A DNA stretch of 64,000 bases from Flavobacterium potami (GTDB lineage: Bacteria > Bacteroidota > Bacteroidia > Flavobacteriales > Flavobacteriaceae), in assembly GCF_020026915.1 (NCBI RefSeq), contig NZ_JAINUY010000001.1:1384436-1448435 (forward strand), given 5' to 3'. The notes beneath the pieces are model-generated. The model saw nothing but the letters and a program-made list of their open reading frames with translations. It ran no database searches and was not told where the DNA came from. The position numbers and the translations under genes are program-made. Every line of letters starts with the position of its first letter. Positions within the stretch are counted from its first letter, which is position 1. Shown here one piece after another: positions 27,510 to 36,372 of the stretch.

Positions 27510-29777
27510 ATGAAGATTAAAGATATAGTTAACCGCGGTCTGGTTACCTTAACCAACTGTGACCAAGAACCCATACATATTCCTGGAAATATCCAGCCGC
27601 ATGGATTTTTAATTGGACTTACTAATGACTGGATAATAGACTACTGCACCGAAAATATTTCCAGCTTCCTTGATTTAAGCCACACGCAGGCTTTGGGAAA
27701 GAAATTTGAGACTGTTTTTGGCGGCACGGCTCATAATCTTGTTTTGAATTACACAAATTCTGAGACGGTTCAGGATGTATTTCCGCTGGAGGTAGAGCTT
27801 ATGGGAAGGAAATTTCAAATCAATATACACAAAAGCGGCGATATATATGTTCTTGAGGCTGAACCTCAGTTCGATAAACAGATTTTGGCGGATGTCTACA
27901 CGCAGACTATTCAGTTTGTAACGCAGATGAACAGCACAAAATCTTTAAAAGACCTTTGTGCGCTTGTAGCAGAAGGCACCAGAGAGATAACAGGCTACGA
28001 TCGCGTAATGATCTACCGCTTTGATGAACAGTATAACGGTGAAGTGTATGCGGAAAGCTGCAGGAAGGATCTGGAGCCTTTTTTAGGGCTGCATTATCCG
28101 CATACAGATATTCCGGTTCAGGCAAGGGAATTGTATATCAGGAACCAGCTCAGACTGATTACTGATATAAATTATCAGCCCGTGCCTATTTTTACTGTGG
28201 ATGACAAAGAGGATAAAAACCTTGATTTAAGCCTGTCAATACTAAGAAGCACGTCTCCAATTCATGTGCAGTATCTTAAAAACATGGGAGTCGGCGCTAC
28301 GCTTACCATTTCACTTATCCACCATGACCGTTTATGGGGGCTCATTGCCTGCCACCATTATTCGAAAAAGAATATATCTCCGGGTGTAAGGCTGGCGGCA
28401 AAACTTCAGGGACAGTTCATTACCTCGCAGATTGATATCCGTGAATCTAATGATGAAAATCTGAATGCCAAGAAAACACTTCAAGCGTTAGAGCATTTGA
28501 CGGCTCTTGATCTTCCTCTGGCAGAAGATTCTCTGGATACTCTCATACAAATGCCGGAATTATTAGCCGTCTGCAATGCTTCAGGAGTTTCCATACTGTT
28601 TAGAAATAAAATGTATAAAAATGGTCAGGTCCCTGAAGATAATCAGATAAGAAGTTTTACGGCGCAATTGGGCAGTAAGGGCTACAATGAGTTTTACGCC
28701 AGCAGAAAAATAGGGGAGGACTTACCCGAGCTGGAAGGCTCTTCTAATTTTGCAGGTGCAGTTTACCATGCTCTTGGAGGCTCAAACCATATAATCTGGT
28801 ATAGGCCGGAAACCGTCTCAGAAATCAACTGGGCAGGCGATCCGGAAAAAAGCATAGTGAAAGATGATAAGGGGCTGCATCCAAGAAACTCATTTAATAC
28901 ATGGAAACAGATTGTCAAGGGACAGAGCGGCATCTGGAAAGAGTACGAGATCAATTCAGCAGCGAAATTTGCGCATTCACTTCATAAAAATCTAATAATG
29001 ATCCTGCTAAGTGAAGAGGAGGAGAAATACAGGCTTCAGAGTGAAGTATTGAAGGAGACCAATTCTGAACTGGAAAACATTAACTGGATCAGTACCCATG
29101 ATCTTCAGGAGCCTTTAAGGAAAATACAGATGATTACCTCCAAGCTGCTTTCCGAAAAAAGACATGATCCTGAGCATCCTGAAATTGATTCATTGGAACG
29201 CGTGTCAAAATCTGCGGCAAAAATGCGCGAACTGCTGCAGGATATCTTGAAATACACGCGGATTAAAAACACAAGGGAGGCAGCCGAGAAAATAGACCTC
29301 AATCTGATTCTTGATGCGGCAATAGAGGAAAACAGCGATCTAATATCAGAATGCAGTGCTGTCATTGAATGCCAGAAACTGCCACAGGTCAACGCTATAG
29401 GTTTTTTAATGAAGCAGCTTTTTATAAATATTATTCAAAATTCCTTAAAATATGCTTCTCCTGAACGGAATCCTGTTATAAAAATTACCGCTTCGCAGCA
29501 GCCTGAAATTATAAAGGGGCGTTTTAAAGTGTATTGCAGCTGGGTCAAATTTTCTGATAATGGAATTGGATTTGACCAGAAATATGCAGATTCAATATTC
29601 AAGGTTTTTACCAGGCTTCATACGCAGCAGGAATACAGCGGTTCAGGGATTGGACTGGCACTATGCAAGAAGATAATGCAGGCATTGGGAGGAGCGATCT
29701 CTGCAGAAGGAAAATCAGGACTGGGAGCCAGCATTACCATTTATTTTCCCTGTGACGAGCAGGATACACTTATTTAA
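27510..29777 (+). CDS. bphP: Bacteriophytochrome histidine kinase
   Basis: This 755-residue protein has the full photosensory order PAS-GAF-PHY followed by a kinase. The PAS domain starts with NCDQEPIHIPGNIQPHGFLI, where Cys17 is at the position that binds biliverdin in bacteriophytochromes. The GAF domain has VMIYRFDEQYNGEVYAE and PHTDIPVQARELY, containing the DIP motif next to the chromophore, and PIHVQYLKNMGV. A PHY domain covers about residues 320-500. The kinase core shows STHDLQEPLRKIQM with His530, SDNGIGFD and GSGIGLALCKKI. It should switch between red- and far-red-absorbing states and change kinase activity. No heme oxygenase, which would supply biliverdin, is encoded in the window. 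Start ATG at 27510. Confidence 0.95.
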   Translation: MKIKDIVNRGLVTLTNCDQEPIHIPGNIQPHGFLIGLTNDWIIDYCTENISSFLDLSHTQALGKKFETVFGGTAHNLVLNYTNSETVQDVFPLEVELMGRKFQINIHKSGDIYVLEAEPQFDKQILADVYTQTIQFVTQMNSTKSLKDLCALVAEGTREITGYDRVMIYRFDEQYNGEVYAESCRKDLEPFLGLHYPHTDIPVQARELYIRNQLRLITDINYQPVPIFTVDDKEDKNLDLSLSILRSTSPIHVQYLKNMGVGATLTISLIHHDRLWGLIACHHYSKKNISPGVRLAAKLQGQFITSQIDIRESNDENLNAKKTLQALEHLTALDLPLAEDSLDTLIQMPELLAVCNASGVSILFRNKMYKNGQVPEDNQIRSFTAQLGSKGYNEFYASRKIGEDLPELEGSSNFAGAVYHALGGSNHIIWYRPETVSEINWAGDPEKSIVKDDKGLHPRNSFNTWKQIVKGQSGIWKEYEINSAAKFAHSLHKNLIMILLSEEEEKYRLQSEVLKETNSELENINWISTHDLQEPLRKIQMITSKLLSEKRHDPEHPEIDSLERVSKSAAKMRELLQDILKYTRIKNTREAAEKIDLNLILDAAIEENSDLISECSAVIECQKLPQVNAIGFLMKQLFINIIQNSLKYASPERNPVIKITASQQPEIIKGRFKVYCSWVKFSDNGIGFDQKYADSIFKVFTRLHTQQEYSGSGIGLALCKKIMQALGGAISAEGKSGLGASITIYFPCDEQDTLI

Positions 29778-30111
29778 ATATTTGTTCGAGCAGGCAGGTA
29801 AATTGAGAATTTATATGATTAATTTTTGAAAAGCTGTTTTCAGATTCGGCTTCACTTTATTATTGATGCAGTTGCCGCTTAAGTTGTTATAAGGCCGATA
29901 GATAATGAGTGCTGTCTTAAATCCTGCAGAGCTTTCTATGCGTTATTTATCGCTATATAGCTTCATTTGATATTAATTGCCTATCTTTGAAATTATTAAC
30001 CGGTTTTACGGATATAATTCGGTCGTTTATCTATTTTCAAAAAGCTCAATGCAATTGAGATTTGCTGATTTTTAAATTCTTGTCTTATGTTTTAACTGCA
30101 ATCTAGAATTT
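29778..30111. other. Intergenic region with a promoter-like box
   Basis: No gene is seen in these 334 bases. A TATCTTTG box at 29982-29989, listed separately, is the only recognisable element and would serve the receiver gene at 30112, leaving a leader of about 115 nt. Confidence 0.4.
29982..29989 (+). promoter_or_regulatory. Possible -7 promoter box for the receiver gene at 30112
   Basis: TATCTTTG fits the Flavobacterium consensus TAnnTTTG. A TTTG lies at 29966-29969, closer than the usual -33 spacing, so only the -7 part is supported. Confidence 0.4.
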
Positions 30112-30552
30112 ATGGCTGGCCAGAAAAATATTGCCCACAAGATACTAATAGTCGATGACGACCAGGATGACAGAGGTTTTTTAGCTGATGCACTTTTGGA
30201 AATCGATCCCTGCATTGAAATATTTGAATTGGAGGATGGTATAAGCCTCATGAGCAGCCTTCTTGACAATGCAGAAATTCCGGATATTATTTTCCTGGAT
30301 ATCAACATGCCCGGAAAAGACGGGCTGCAGTGCCTTAAAGAAATCAAGATGCAGGACGGCGATTTAAAGAGAGTAAAAATCATAATGCTTTCCACCAGCA
30401 GCGATCCTGAAGATATAGAAACAGCTCATGAGTTCGGCGCTTCTTTTTATGCGGTAAAACCGAGTTCATTTGATGTTATGAAGCTATTCCTCACAGAAGT
30501 TATGAATATGGACTGGAGTCTAGAAAACAGGCGGCAATTTCGTCTTATATAA
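30112..30552 (+). CDS. Receiver-only response regulator
   Basis: The protein has 146 residues. It shows ILIVDDDQDDRGFL, phosphoacceptor Asp63 in IIFLDINMPGKDGLQCL, the switch region IIMLSTSSDPEDIE and YAVKPSSFDVMKLF with the conserved Lys. There is no output domain. It closely resembles the receivers at 54275 (LDINMP, YAVKP) and 32228, suggesting family expansion by duplication. It is convergent with the kinase gene ending at 30723, which could be its partner, though this cannot be decided from sequence. Confidence 0.92.
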   Translation: MAGQKNIAHKILIVDDDQDDRGFLADALLEIDPCIEIFELEDGISLMSSLLDNAEIPDIIFLDINMPGKDGLQCLKEIKMQDGDLKRVKIIMLSTSSDPEDIETAHEFGASFYAVKPSSFDVMKLFLTEVMNMDWSLENRRQFRLI

Positions 30553-30722
30553 CAATGGACTCTATTGGAATTCTTTTATAAATTCAAAATCAGTCTCGAG
30601 CATTTTTATAAGTTTGCAGGTGAATTCTCTTTCTGTCACTAGGAGCAGGATTTATATAATGCATGAAAATTCATCATTACAAACTGCATACTCACTGGAT
30701 GTGTTTCGTGTTCGGATGAATA

Positions 30723-32219
30723 TTAAGATAAAATATCTGACGGGAAGGTCATTTCAAATACAGCGCCGGAACCGTCGGCAGTAATATTTTTAAGCTGGCC
30801 ATTATGCCTTTCGGTAATTTTTTTGCAGAGGGACAGTCCCAATCCTGTTCCTTCGTACTGGTCTTTGGAATGAAGCCTCTCAAAGGCATTAAAGATTTTT
30901 ATCGAGTTTTCGGGAGCAATTCCTATACCGTTGTCCGATACGGTGATTCTTAAATTTCCTTCATCAGTACTGCATTGTATTTTGATGCGGGAGTCAAAGC
31001 TTTCGCGTGAAAATTTCAAAGAATTGGCTATAAGATTGTAAAAAAGCTGATGGAACAAAATTTTAGACCCTTTCACCGTGGGCAATTTGGAATGTTCAAT
31101 TACGGCAGATTTTTCAAGTATCTTAATTTCAAGATCCTCCTTGATTCTTTCTATCGTTTCATTGAGATCCACTTCTTCTTCTACCTCTGGGCTGCCGGCT
31201 GAAGAATAATTCAATATGGAATCGATCATCTCTGTAAGACGTTCAGCACTTTTGTTCAATTTATTGGCATACTGGCTGATGCGCGGCATCTGTTGTCCCT
31301 TGGCAGTTTCCTGTTTTAGAATATCGGAAAACAATAAAATCTTGCGTACTGGTTCCTTAAGGTCATGGCTGATTACATGTCCAAACTGTTTGAGATCATC
31401 ATTGGAGCGTCTAAGTTCCATAGTGCGCTGTTCTACCAGCTGCAGGAGCTCCTGAGCGTTTTTTTTCTGCTGCGTAATGTCCTGGGCAATTCCCACAATA
31501 ATATTTTCTTTGTTGTCACTCTCGGAAAGCGATCCTGAAAATCTAAGCCAGTACAGCGTATCATTGACCGCTGCTCTGATCTCGCAGTTCAGGTCTCCCA
31601 TGCGAGTCAGGTTTTTTAGGGCATCCTGCCACAATGCCAAATCTTCCGTATAAATCAGGCCGTTTAAGTCTGAAAGTGAAATTTCACTATCTTTTTCAAA
31701 AAAGCTTAAAAAACGCTTGGAGCCGGTAATAGTTCCCTTATCCGTATCAATTTCAAATGTCCCCAGTTGTGCGGCATCAACAGCCAGTCTTAATCTTTTT
31801 TCAATTTCTATGGTCTGCTGTCTGGCTACATTGAGTTCGGTAACCTCTGCCGCCGTATTCATGACTCCGTATACTTTTCCTTCCACATCAAATATAGGGG
31901 TAAAATTGTAATTGAAGTAATGCGGTTTTAGGATACCCTCCACAACAATGTCTACCCTAGCATTTTTTGCCTCGAAAGGTCTTCCGGTATGGAGCACCTC
32001 TCTGAGCTGTTCGAATATTTCCTGATTTTTAAGTTCGGGAAGAATTTCAGTGTAGTTGGTTCCTATTACATCAGGTCCCTTTCCATATGTCTTAATCATA
32101 CACTTGTTGGCCAGGACTATTTTCATGTTATAACCGGTGTATACCCCTATAGGGAAAGGTGCCGTATCTATAACGTCACGCAATACACTTTCTCTCATTG
32201 ATTCTGGAAGATTCGTCAT
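30723..32219 (-). CDS. PAS-domain sensor histidine kinase
   Basis: This 498-residue soluble kinase has two PAS modules (about residues 15-130 and 140-250, the second ending IVGIAQDITQQ), a coiled-coil linker (255-280), and the kinase core: VISHDLKEPVRKIL with phospho-acceptor His285, N-box FYNLIANSLKFSRE, SDNGIGIAPEN and GTGLGLSLCKKI. The first PAS (PFPIGVYTGYNMKIVLANK) resembles those of the large kinase at 20970. The start codon is 8 bases after the stop of the receiver gene at 32228-32677, so kinase and receiver are one operon and a probable two-component pair. The signal sensed is not known. Confidence 0.92.
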   Translation of the reverse strand: MTNLPESMRESVLRDVIDTAPFPIGVYTGYNMKIVLANKCMIKTYGKGPDVIGTNYTEILPELKNQEIFEQLREVLHTGRPFEAKNARVDIVVEGILKPHYFNYNFTPIFDVEGKVYGVMNTAAEVTELNVARQQTIEIEKRLRLAVDAAQLGTFEIDTDKGTITGSKRFLSFFEKDSEISLSDLNGLIYTEDLALWQDALKNLTRMGDLNCEIRAAVNDTLYWLRFSGSLSESDNKENIIVGIAQDITQQKKNAQELLQLVEQRTMELRRSNDDLKQFGHVISHDLKEPVRKILLFSDILKQETAKGQQMPRISQYANKLNKSAERLTEMIDSILNYSSAGSPEVEEEVDLNETIERIKEDLEIKILEKSAVIEHSKLPTVKGSKILFHQLFYNLIANSLKFSRESFDSRIKIQCSTDEGNLRITVSDNGIGIAPENSIKIFNAFERLHSKDQYEGTGLGLSLCKKITERHNGQLKNITADGSGAVFEMTFPSDILS

Positions 32220-32227
32220 AATACCAG

Positions 32228-32677
32228 TTAAATTGTTATGTAGAAGTTTTCAAAAGCTGGCTGTCTGCTGTCATTTTCAGATACCAGTTTAACCGCTTTG
32301 TTGATCAGTTGTGCCATTTTACTGTAGTCGGCAGGCTTTGTAATGAAGTAATCGGCCCCCAACTCGTACATTCTTTGAATGTCGGCCGGATTGCTGCTGG
32401 TGGTAAAAATGACAATAACATGATGTTTGAGATGCTGTGATTCCCTTATTTTTTTCAAACATTCCGGTCCTGAGAGAACAGGCATGTTAAGATCCAGAAA
32501 AATCAAATCTGCTGCAGGCTCCGGAGGACCTTCAAGCAGATTGATCAATTTTGATCCGTTGTATGAAATGGAGAGTTTTAAATCAGGAAACTGTTCTGAA
32601 AAAATATCAGAAAAAAAATCGCAGTCATCTATATCGTCATCGGCCAGCAGGACATGCCTGAATATTTTTTTAGTCAT
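32228..32677 (-). CDS. Receiver-only response regulator, operon partner of the PAS kinase
   Basis: This 149-residue receiver shows LLADDDIDDCDFF, phosphoacceptor Asp62 in LIFLDLNMPVLSGPECL, VIVIFTTSSNPADI as the switch segment and YFITKPADYSKM with the conserved Lys. About 20 residues follow without an output domain. It is the first gene of a two-gene minus-strand operon with the kinase ending at 30723. The order receiver-then-kinase and the close spacing make a functional pair likely. Confidence 0.93.
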   Translation of the reverse strand: MTKKIFRHVLLADDDIDDCDFFSDIFSEQFPDLKLSISYNGSKLINLLEGPPEPAADLIFLDLNMPVLSGPECLKKIRESQHLKHHVIVIFTTSSNPADIQRMYELGADYFITKPADYSKMAQLINKAVKLVSENDSRQPAFENFYITI

Positions 32678-32836
32678 AATAGGGTTCTGCTTAAGTGCAG
32701 CTATCTCAAATATACAATTTTAATAGCTTATCTCTGTTTTACGGTTTGAATTTTATTATATTTTAAAAATGCACCGCTTTAATAATGTGAATCTAGATAT
32801 AGATATGGTTGTAGATTGCTATTCCGCCGGTTTCCA

Positions 32837-33082
32837 TTATAATGATCTGAATGTGCTGGTCCAGATTGGGGCTCTATTGTATTGTCGCTGCAAAATATTT
32901 GTATCCGTCACGGAATCACAATCAAAGTCCGGCTCGTCATCTTGCCCATGATAGAGATCCGGTATTGCCGCCGTCTGCTGTTTTTGAGCCGCAAATACTG
33001 TTTCTGCGGAATTTTGAGCGCAGATGACACGAAAGGTCTTATCTGATTTCTTCCTGAAGCTGGAAAAGGTTAGTGATTTCAT
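32837..33082 (-). CDS. Possible small protein, 81 residues
   Basis: The frame starts at an ATG and encodes a basic N-terminal half (MKSLTFSSFRKKSDKTFRV) and a more acidic second half with GQDDEPDFDCDS. No family or domain is recognised. It is kept because it fills an otherwise empty stretch and starts with ATG, but there is no homology-type support and the codon pattern is not decisive. It could equally be a chance frame. Confidence 0.3.
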   Translation of the reverse strand: MKSLTFSSFRKKSDKTFRVICAQNSAETVFAAQKQQTAAIPDLYHGQDDEPDFDCDSVTDTNILQRQYNRAPIWTSTFRSL

Positions 33083-33435
33083 TATTATATAAATATAGAG
33101 GCCTGCCTTAGCATTTTAAATTTTATCAAAAGTAAATTGATCTGCAGGCTTTCGATTATAGAATTACGTTGTGGCTTTACATAATTTCATTGTGTAAATA
33201 AATCAATTTCCAATTTCAGTTTATCTGCAATCAGTTATCCCGGATGTAAACGGAGGTATTTTTTGATATGAATCTCCAGAAGATGAATGTCTTGAGATGG
33301 AAAATAGTTTTTAAGCTGTTGACTATAATCTGGGCAAGATGAAATTCACAGCTAGTCGTTTATTCAATTTTTTTAATCAAGTGATTTAACTATTTTTTTA
33401 ACATTGCCAATAAGTGTGCATCATATCTAAATAAT

Positions 33436-33443
33436 TATATTTG
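33436..33443 (+). promoter_or_regulatory. Possible -7 promoter box for the gene at 33476
   Basis: TATATTTG matches TAnnTTTG and lies 32 bases before the start codon at 33476, a plausible distance. A good TTG at the -33 position is not present. Confidence 0.45.
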
Positions 33444-33475
33444 ATTGATTATACTAAAACAGCAGATCTTTCACA

Positions 33476-33721
33476 ATGGAAAAAACGATACAGCTAAAGG
33501 TGAGAAAAGATTTGGATGCACGAGAGCAGCATACGATACTAAAACTCAAAGGCAGCCTGATTTCAAAAGGCTACACCGAGATTATCCATATTTTGGATCA
33601 GGACGAAGATTATCACATCAATACCTTTGAGACGGCGACCGAAAAAAAAAATGAAGTCCAGCAGTATATTGCGGTCTTTATCGACAAGGAAAGCCTTCAG
33701 AGGGCCGTCAGCATCAAATAA
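33476..33721 (+). CDS. Hypothetical protein, 81 residues
   Basis: The product begins MEKTIQLKVRKDLDAREQHT and is a charged, soluble alpha/beta protein without Cys, signal or membrane segment. KGYTEIIHILDQDEDYHINTF and VQQYIAVFIDKESLQRAV suggest a compact fold. I do not recognise a family. A promoter-like box lies upstream, and terminator-like hairpins follow within 110 bases, so this is a self-contained gene. Confidence 0.65.
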   Translation: MEKTIQLKVRKDLDAREQHTILKLKGSLISKGYTEIIHILDQDEDYHINTFETATEKKNEVQQYIAVFIDKESLQRAVSIK

Positions 33722-33796
33722 TTAAAAGGTTCTTTATCTTAGGGAGCCCGCTGGCCTTCGGTCTGGCAGGCTTCTTAGTTTTAGTTTGCCGCCACA

Positions 33797-33829
33797 GAAA
33801 GCCAATGCAATTATCGGCTTTCTTTTTTT
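33797..33829 (+). terminator. Intrinsic terminator downstream of the 33476 gene
   Basis: The stem GAAAGCC (33797-33803) pairs with GGCTTTC (33816-33822) and is followed by seven T residues. A weaker GC-rich hairpin lies just before it at about 33744-33771. Confidence 0.8.
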
Positions 33830-34187
33830 ATGCTCTTCCTATCTGTTGCAGGTTATCGCAAAGCAGACTCGTAATCTGCTTACGGTGCTTGGAAGGTTTG
33901 TTCTTAATTCCACTGCATTGCAGCGACCCTCTTCAACCTGTTGTGAATGAAAACCTCTTCCCCTAATTTTTATGCACTTGAGATTCCGATCCGGAATGGC
34001 TAACTTAGCAGCAGTTCTTTTATATCTATTTTGGATGCGTTAACCGTTAATTTCTGCAATCTTTGATGTTTCACAGGAACAGAGCTCCAACAAAATCCGA
34101 ATTATGATACATCGGAATGAAAAACTGTAAATGATTCCCTGAGGTGAACCTTAATTTTACCTTGTTGAAAAATTAAAATACAATATA
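33830..34187. other. Intergenic region with a tRNA-like double arm
   Basis: No gene is visible. At 33846-33879 two adjacent stem-loops are spaced as in a tRNA D arm (TTGC/GCAA) and anticodon arm (GCAGA, loop CTCGTAA, TCTGC), but no matching T arm or acceptor stem follows. It may be chance or a tRNA remnant. The rest of the stretch holds nothing recognisable. Confidence 0.3.
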
Positions 34188-34328
34188 ATGAAAATACAGA
34201 AAAGAAAAAGAAAAGATGTAATAGAGAAGGCGCAGAATTCGATAGAAAGAAAAAGTATGATCATCAATGTAATGGTTTTTTCGATACTTTCGTTTATAGC
34301 AGTGCTTCTCATCACTGTAATTGCCTAA
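34188..34328 (+). CDS. Small membrane protein, 46 residues
   Basis: The ATG at 34188 opens a 46-codon frame. The first 24 residues are very basic (MKIQKRKRKDVIEKAQNSIE), then about 20 hydrophobic residues form one membrane helix (IINVMVFSILSFIAVLLI), and the protein ends right after it. This is a typical layout of a small inner-membrane protein with the basic part in the cytoplasm. No family is known to me. The A-rich leader (AAATTAAAATACAATATA) just before the start is usual for this group of bacteria. Confidence 0.5.
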   Translation: MKIQKRKRKDVIEKAQNSIERKSMIINVMVFSILSFIAVLLITVIA

Positions 34329-34580
34329 AGGCTTTTCTGCTCTTCAGGAGCTGTACGTGTAATGAGAAGATAAAAATCCGTAAGGTGCCAACATGCAGGG
34401 CGCAATTCAAGGGAACATCGAAGGTCCTTATTAATATTGTAATTATAGCGGATCTACTCTTTATCAGTAGGCAATCAAAAAATTTGGAGGCTAAACTCAT
34501 TTATGGCAATAAAGCAATAAACCAGCGTGCCGGATTATAAGTGTTAGAAATTTGTGGAATCTAATTCGTTTTTTTACTTA

Positions 34581-35033
34581 TCAGGGCCAATTGAACAATA
34601 AATATACTTTAAAAGCTGTTGCGGAAAATATTAGGTGAGCAATAAAAAGCTGGATATAGTAGCCTTTATAATCGATTGCAGGCTTTTTAGGAACGAGGCT
34701 GAATAATATCATCCATCCCGCAATACCTATTGACCCAATGCAGATTCCTAGAATAAGAGCGGTCAGCCACGAGATTTCCATAATATCATTATTCCAAATT
34801 ACGTGATATCCGATTACAAATAGGATCCCTATCAGATAATGGACAACCCAAGCCAAAATTGATTTAACATTCAAAGAGACTTCAATGCGTAAAAAAGACA
34901 TAACATATGTAAGCAGTAGAGGTTCTTTGTACACTTCCCTTGCGGCAGCTGAAACAGCATAGCTGAAAAGGGTCATTAGGGATGTAGCGGCAACTGCCTC
35001 TATGAAGATCTGGAATATAGTTTCAATAGTCAT
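34581..35033 (-). CDS. Four-helix integral membrane protein, unknown function
   Basis: The 150-residue protein has about four membrane helices: residues 5-30, 58-82 (SILAWVVHYLIGILFVIGYHVIW), 88-115 (WLTALILGICIGSIGIAGWMILF) and 128-146. It has no signal peptide and no known motif. Neighbouring minus-strand genes (35156, 35611) encode other small membrane or helix-rich proteins often found with stress genes, but the gaps of over 120 bases do not prove an operon. I could not assign a family. Confidence 0.7.
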   Translation of the reverse strand: MTIETIFQIFIEAVAATSLMTLFSYAVSAAAREVYKEPLLLTYVMSFLRIEVSLNVKSILAWVVHYLIGILFVIGYHVIWNNDIMEISWLTALILGICIGSIGIAGWMILFSLVPKKPAIDYKGYYIQLFIAHLIFSATAFKVYLLFNWP

Positions 35034-35155
35034 TTCCTAAGGTTTTATCATTTTTGACTTGGGTAAAATAGTATTTTGATATGTGCTGGAGGATGATAGC
35101 GGTTATTAAAGAAATTATTCTGGTCTGCAGTTTTTCTTATTCTGAATTTTAGGAT

Positions 35156-35455
35156 CTAGTCTGCATTGGCTCCAATTGGACTATTGGGTAAAATTTCATC
35201 TACTTTTTCGGTAATTTTTCCTGCGGCTGCAGCCAATGAGTCCTTGTATTTCGCCAATCCGATACCTGCTACCGGTAAAGCGAGTTTTCCAATAAGAGAG
35301 CCTGCTTCGGGGTATCCATTTTTACTAAGATAGGACGAAAGTAAAAGTGACCCCACAGCGCCGATTAAAATATAGCTGTCTGGCAGATCGGCAATTTTAT
35401 TTTCAATAAGCGATTTCAGTTCATTAAAGTTTTCCGAGTTAATTAAGTTTTCCAT
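35156..35455 (-). CDS. Small hypothetical protein, 99 residues
   Basis: The protein starts MENLINSENFNELKSLIENK, continues with a Gly- and Leu-rich stretch (SYILIGAVGSLLLSSYLSKN) and LIGKLALPVAGIGLAKYKDS, and ends with a charged tail. One or two weakly hydrophobic helices could associate with the membrane. No family is recognised. It lies between a DUF421 gene and a four-helix membrane protein on the same strand. Confidence 0.62.
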   Translation of the reverse strand: MENLINSENFNELKSLIENKIADLPDSYILIGAVGSLLLSSYLSKNGYPEAGSLIGKLALPVAGIGLAKYKDSLAAAAGKITEKVDEILPNSPIGANAD

Positions 35456-35610
35456 AAATTAGATAGTTAAACGTTTTTAGTTTTAAATAGTTGGCTAAAA
35501 TTAAGGAGCTTGATTCTTATTTTCTTATATAATTGAAATCCAGCTTTACAAAATAAACCACTTTTGAAGAGCTGGAAAAATAATTTTTCAACCTCTGTTT
35601 GCACTATCCC

Positions 35611-36186
35611 TCACAAGATTTTGCGATTTCCACCTACAATTTCAATATTGGATTCAGAAATGATTTTTGCTTTGGACAAGTCTAGGTCATCGAGCGAGCT
35701 TGGTCCTTCTACCGAGGATTTTTTTACAACACTGAGCGTGCCGTTGAGTTCCATTACGACAGCTCTTACCTCACTGATCTGATCAATGCCTGCGGCACGG
35801 ATTGCCGAATAGATTTCTTCTTTTGTAATGGTCTCTGCTACCATCGTTTTCTCTATAAACCTGCTGTCATAAAAAACAATTCGAGGCTCCGTATTGATAA
35901 TCTTTTCCATCTGAGCGGATGATCTTGCCAGCCATGCAAAAATATACTGCAGTAGAATAATGAGCAGAAGCACTACGGCGCCTTCTGTAACCGGTATTGT
36001 GGCGAGCATGATATCAGACAGGGTAGAACCAAGGGCGATGGAAACGATAAAGTCAAAAGCATTTAGTTTGGCAAGCGTCCTTTTGCCTGATATGCGCACA
36101 AAAAGGAAAAGTGTGAGAAATGCTGTAACGGTTGTAACGGCGGCTCTAATAATGCCCTGCCAGTCCTGAAAAAAGATATCATTCAT
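35611..36186 (-). CDS. DUF421 membrane protein (YetF/YcaP-like)
   Basis: This 191-residue protein has three membrane helices in its first 85 residues, then a cytoplasmic or external alpha/beta domain. The motif LNAFDFIVSIALGSTLSDIML (about residues 38-58) and the later RIVFYDSRFIEKTMVAETITKEEIYSAIRAAGI are typical for DUF421. Members such as YetF are linked to spore or stress physiology in Bacillus, with unclear biochemical function. The gene is alone, with short empty stretches on both sides. Confidence 0.85.
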   Translation of the reverse strand: MNDIFFQDWQGIIRAAVTTVTAFLTLFLFVRISGKRTLAKLNAFDFIVSIALGSTLSDIMLATIPVTEGAVVLLLIILLQYIFAWLARSSAQMEKIINTEPRIVFYDSRFIEKTMVAETITKEEIYSAIRAAGIDQISEVRAVVMELNGTLSVVKKSSVEGPSSLDDLDLSKAKIISESNIEIVGGNRKIL

Positions 36187-36372
36187 AAATCTCGATCAAA
36201 TTTAGTTTGTGCCTTACAGCATTATTATCAAATTAACGGAACCATAAAAAGCATTTAGTTAATTTTGGAAAATTGTAAAAATGGCCGCAAGGCAATCCTG
36301 CGCAGGGTAATCTGCTGATTGTATAATTATGAGTTTTTTAAATATATCACTAATTGAACCATATCGATCCGA

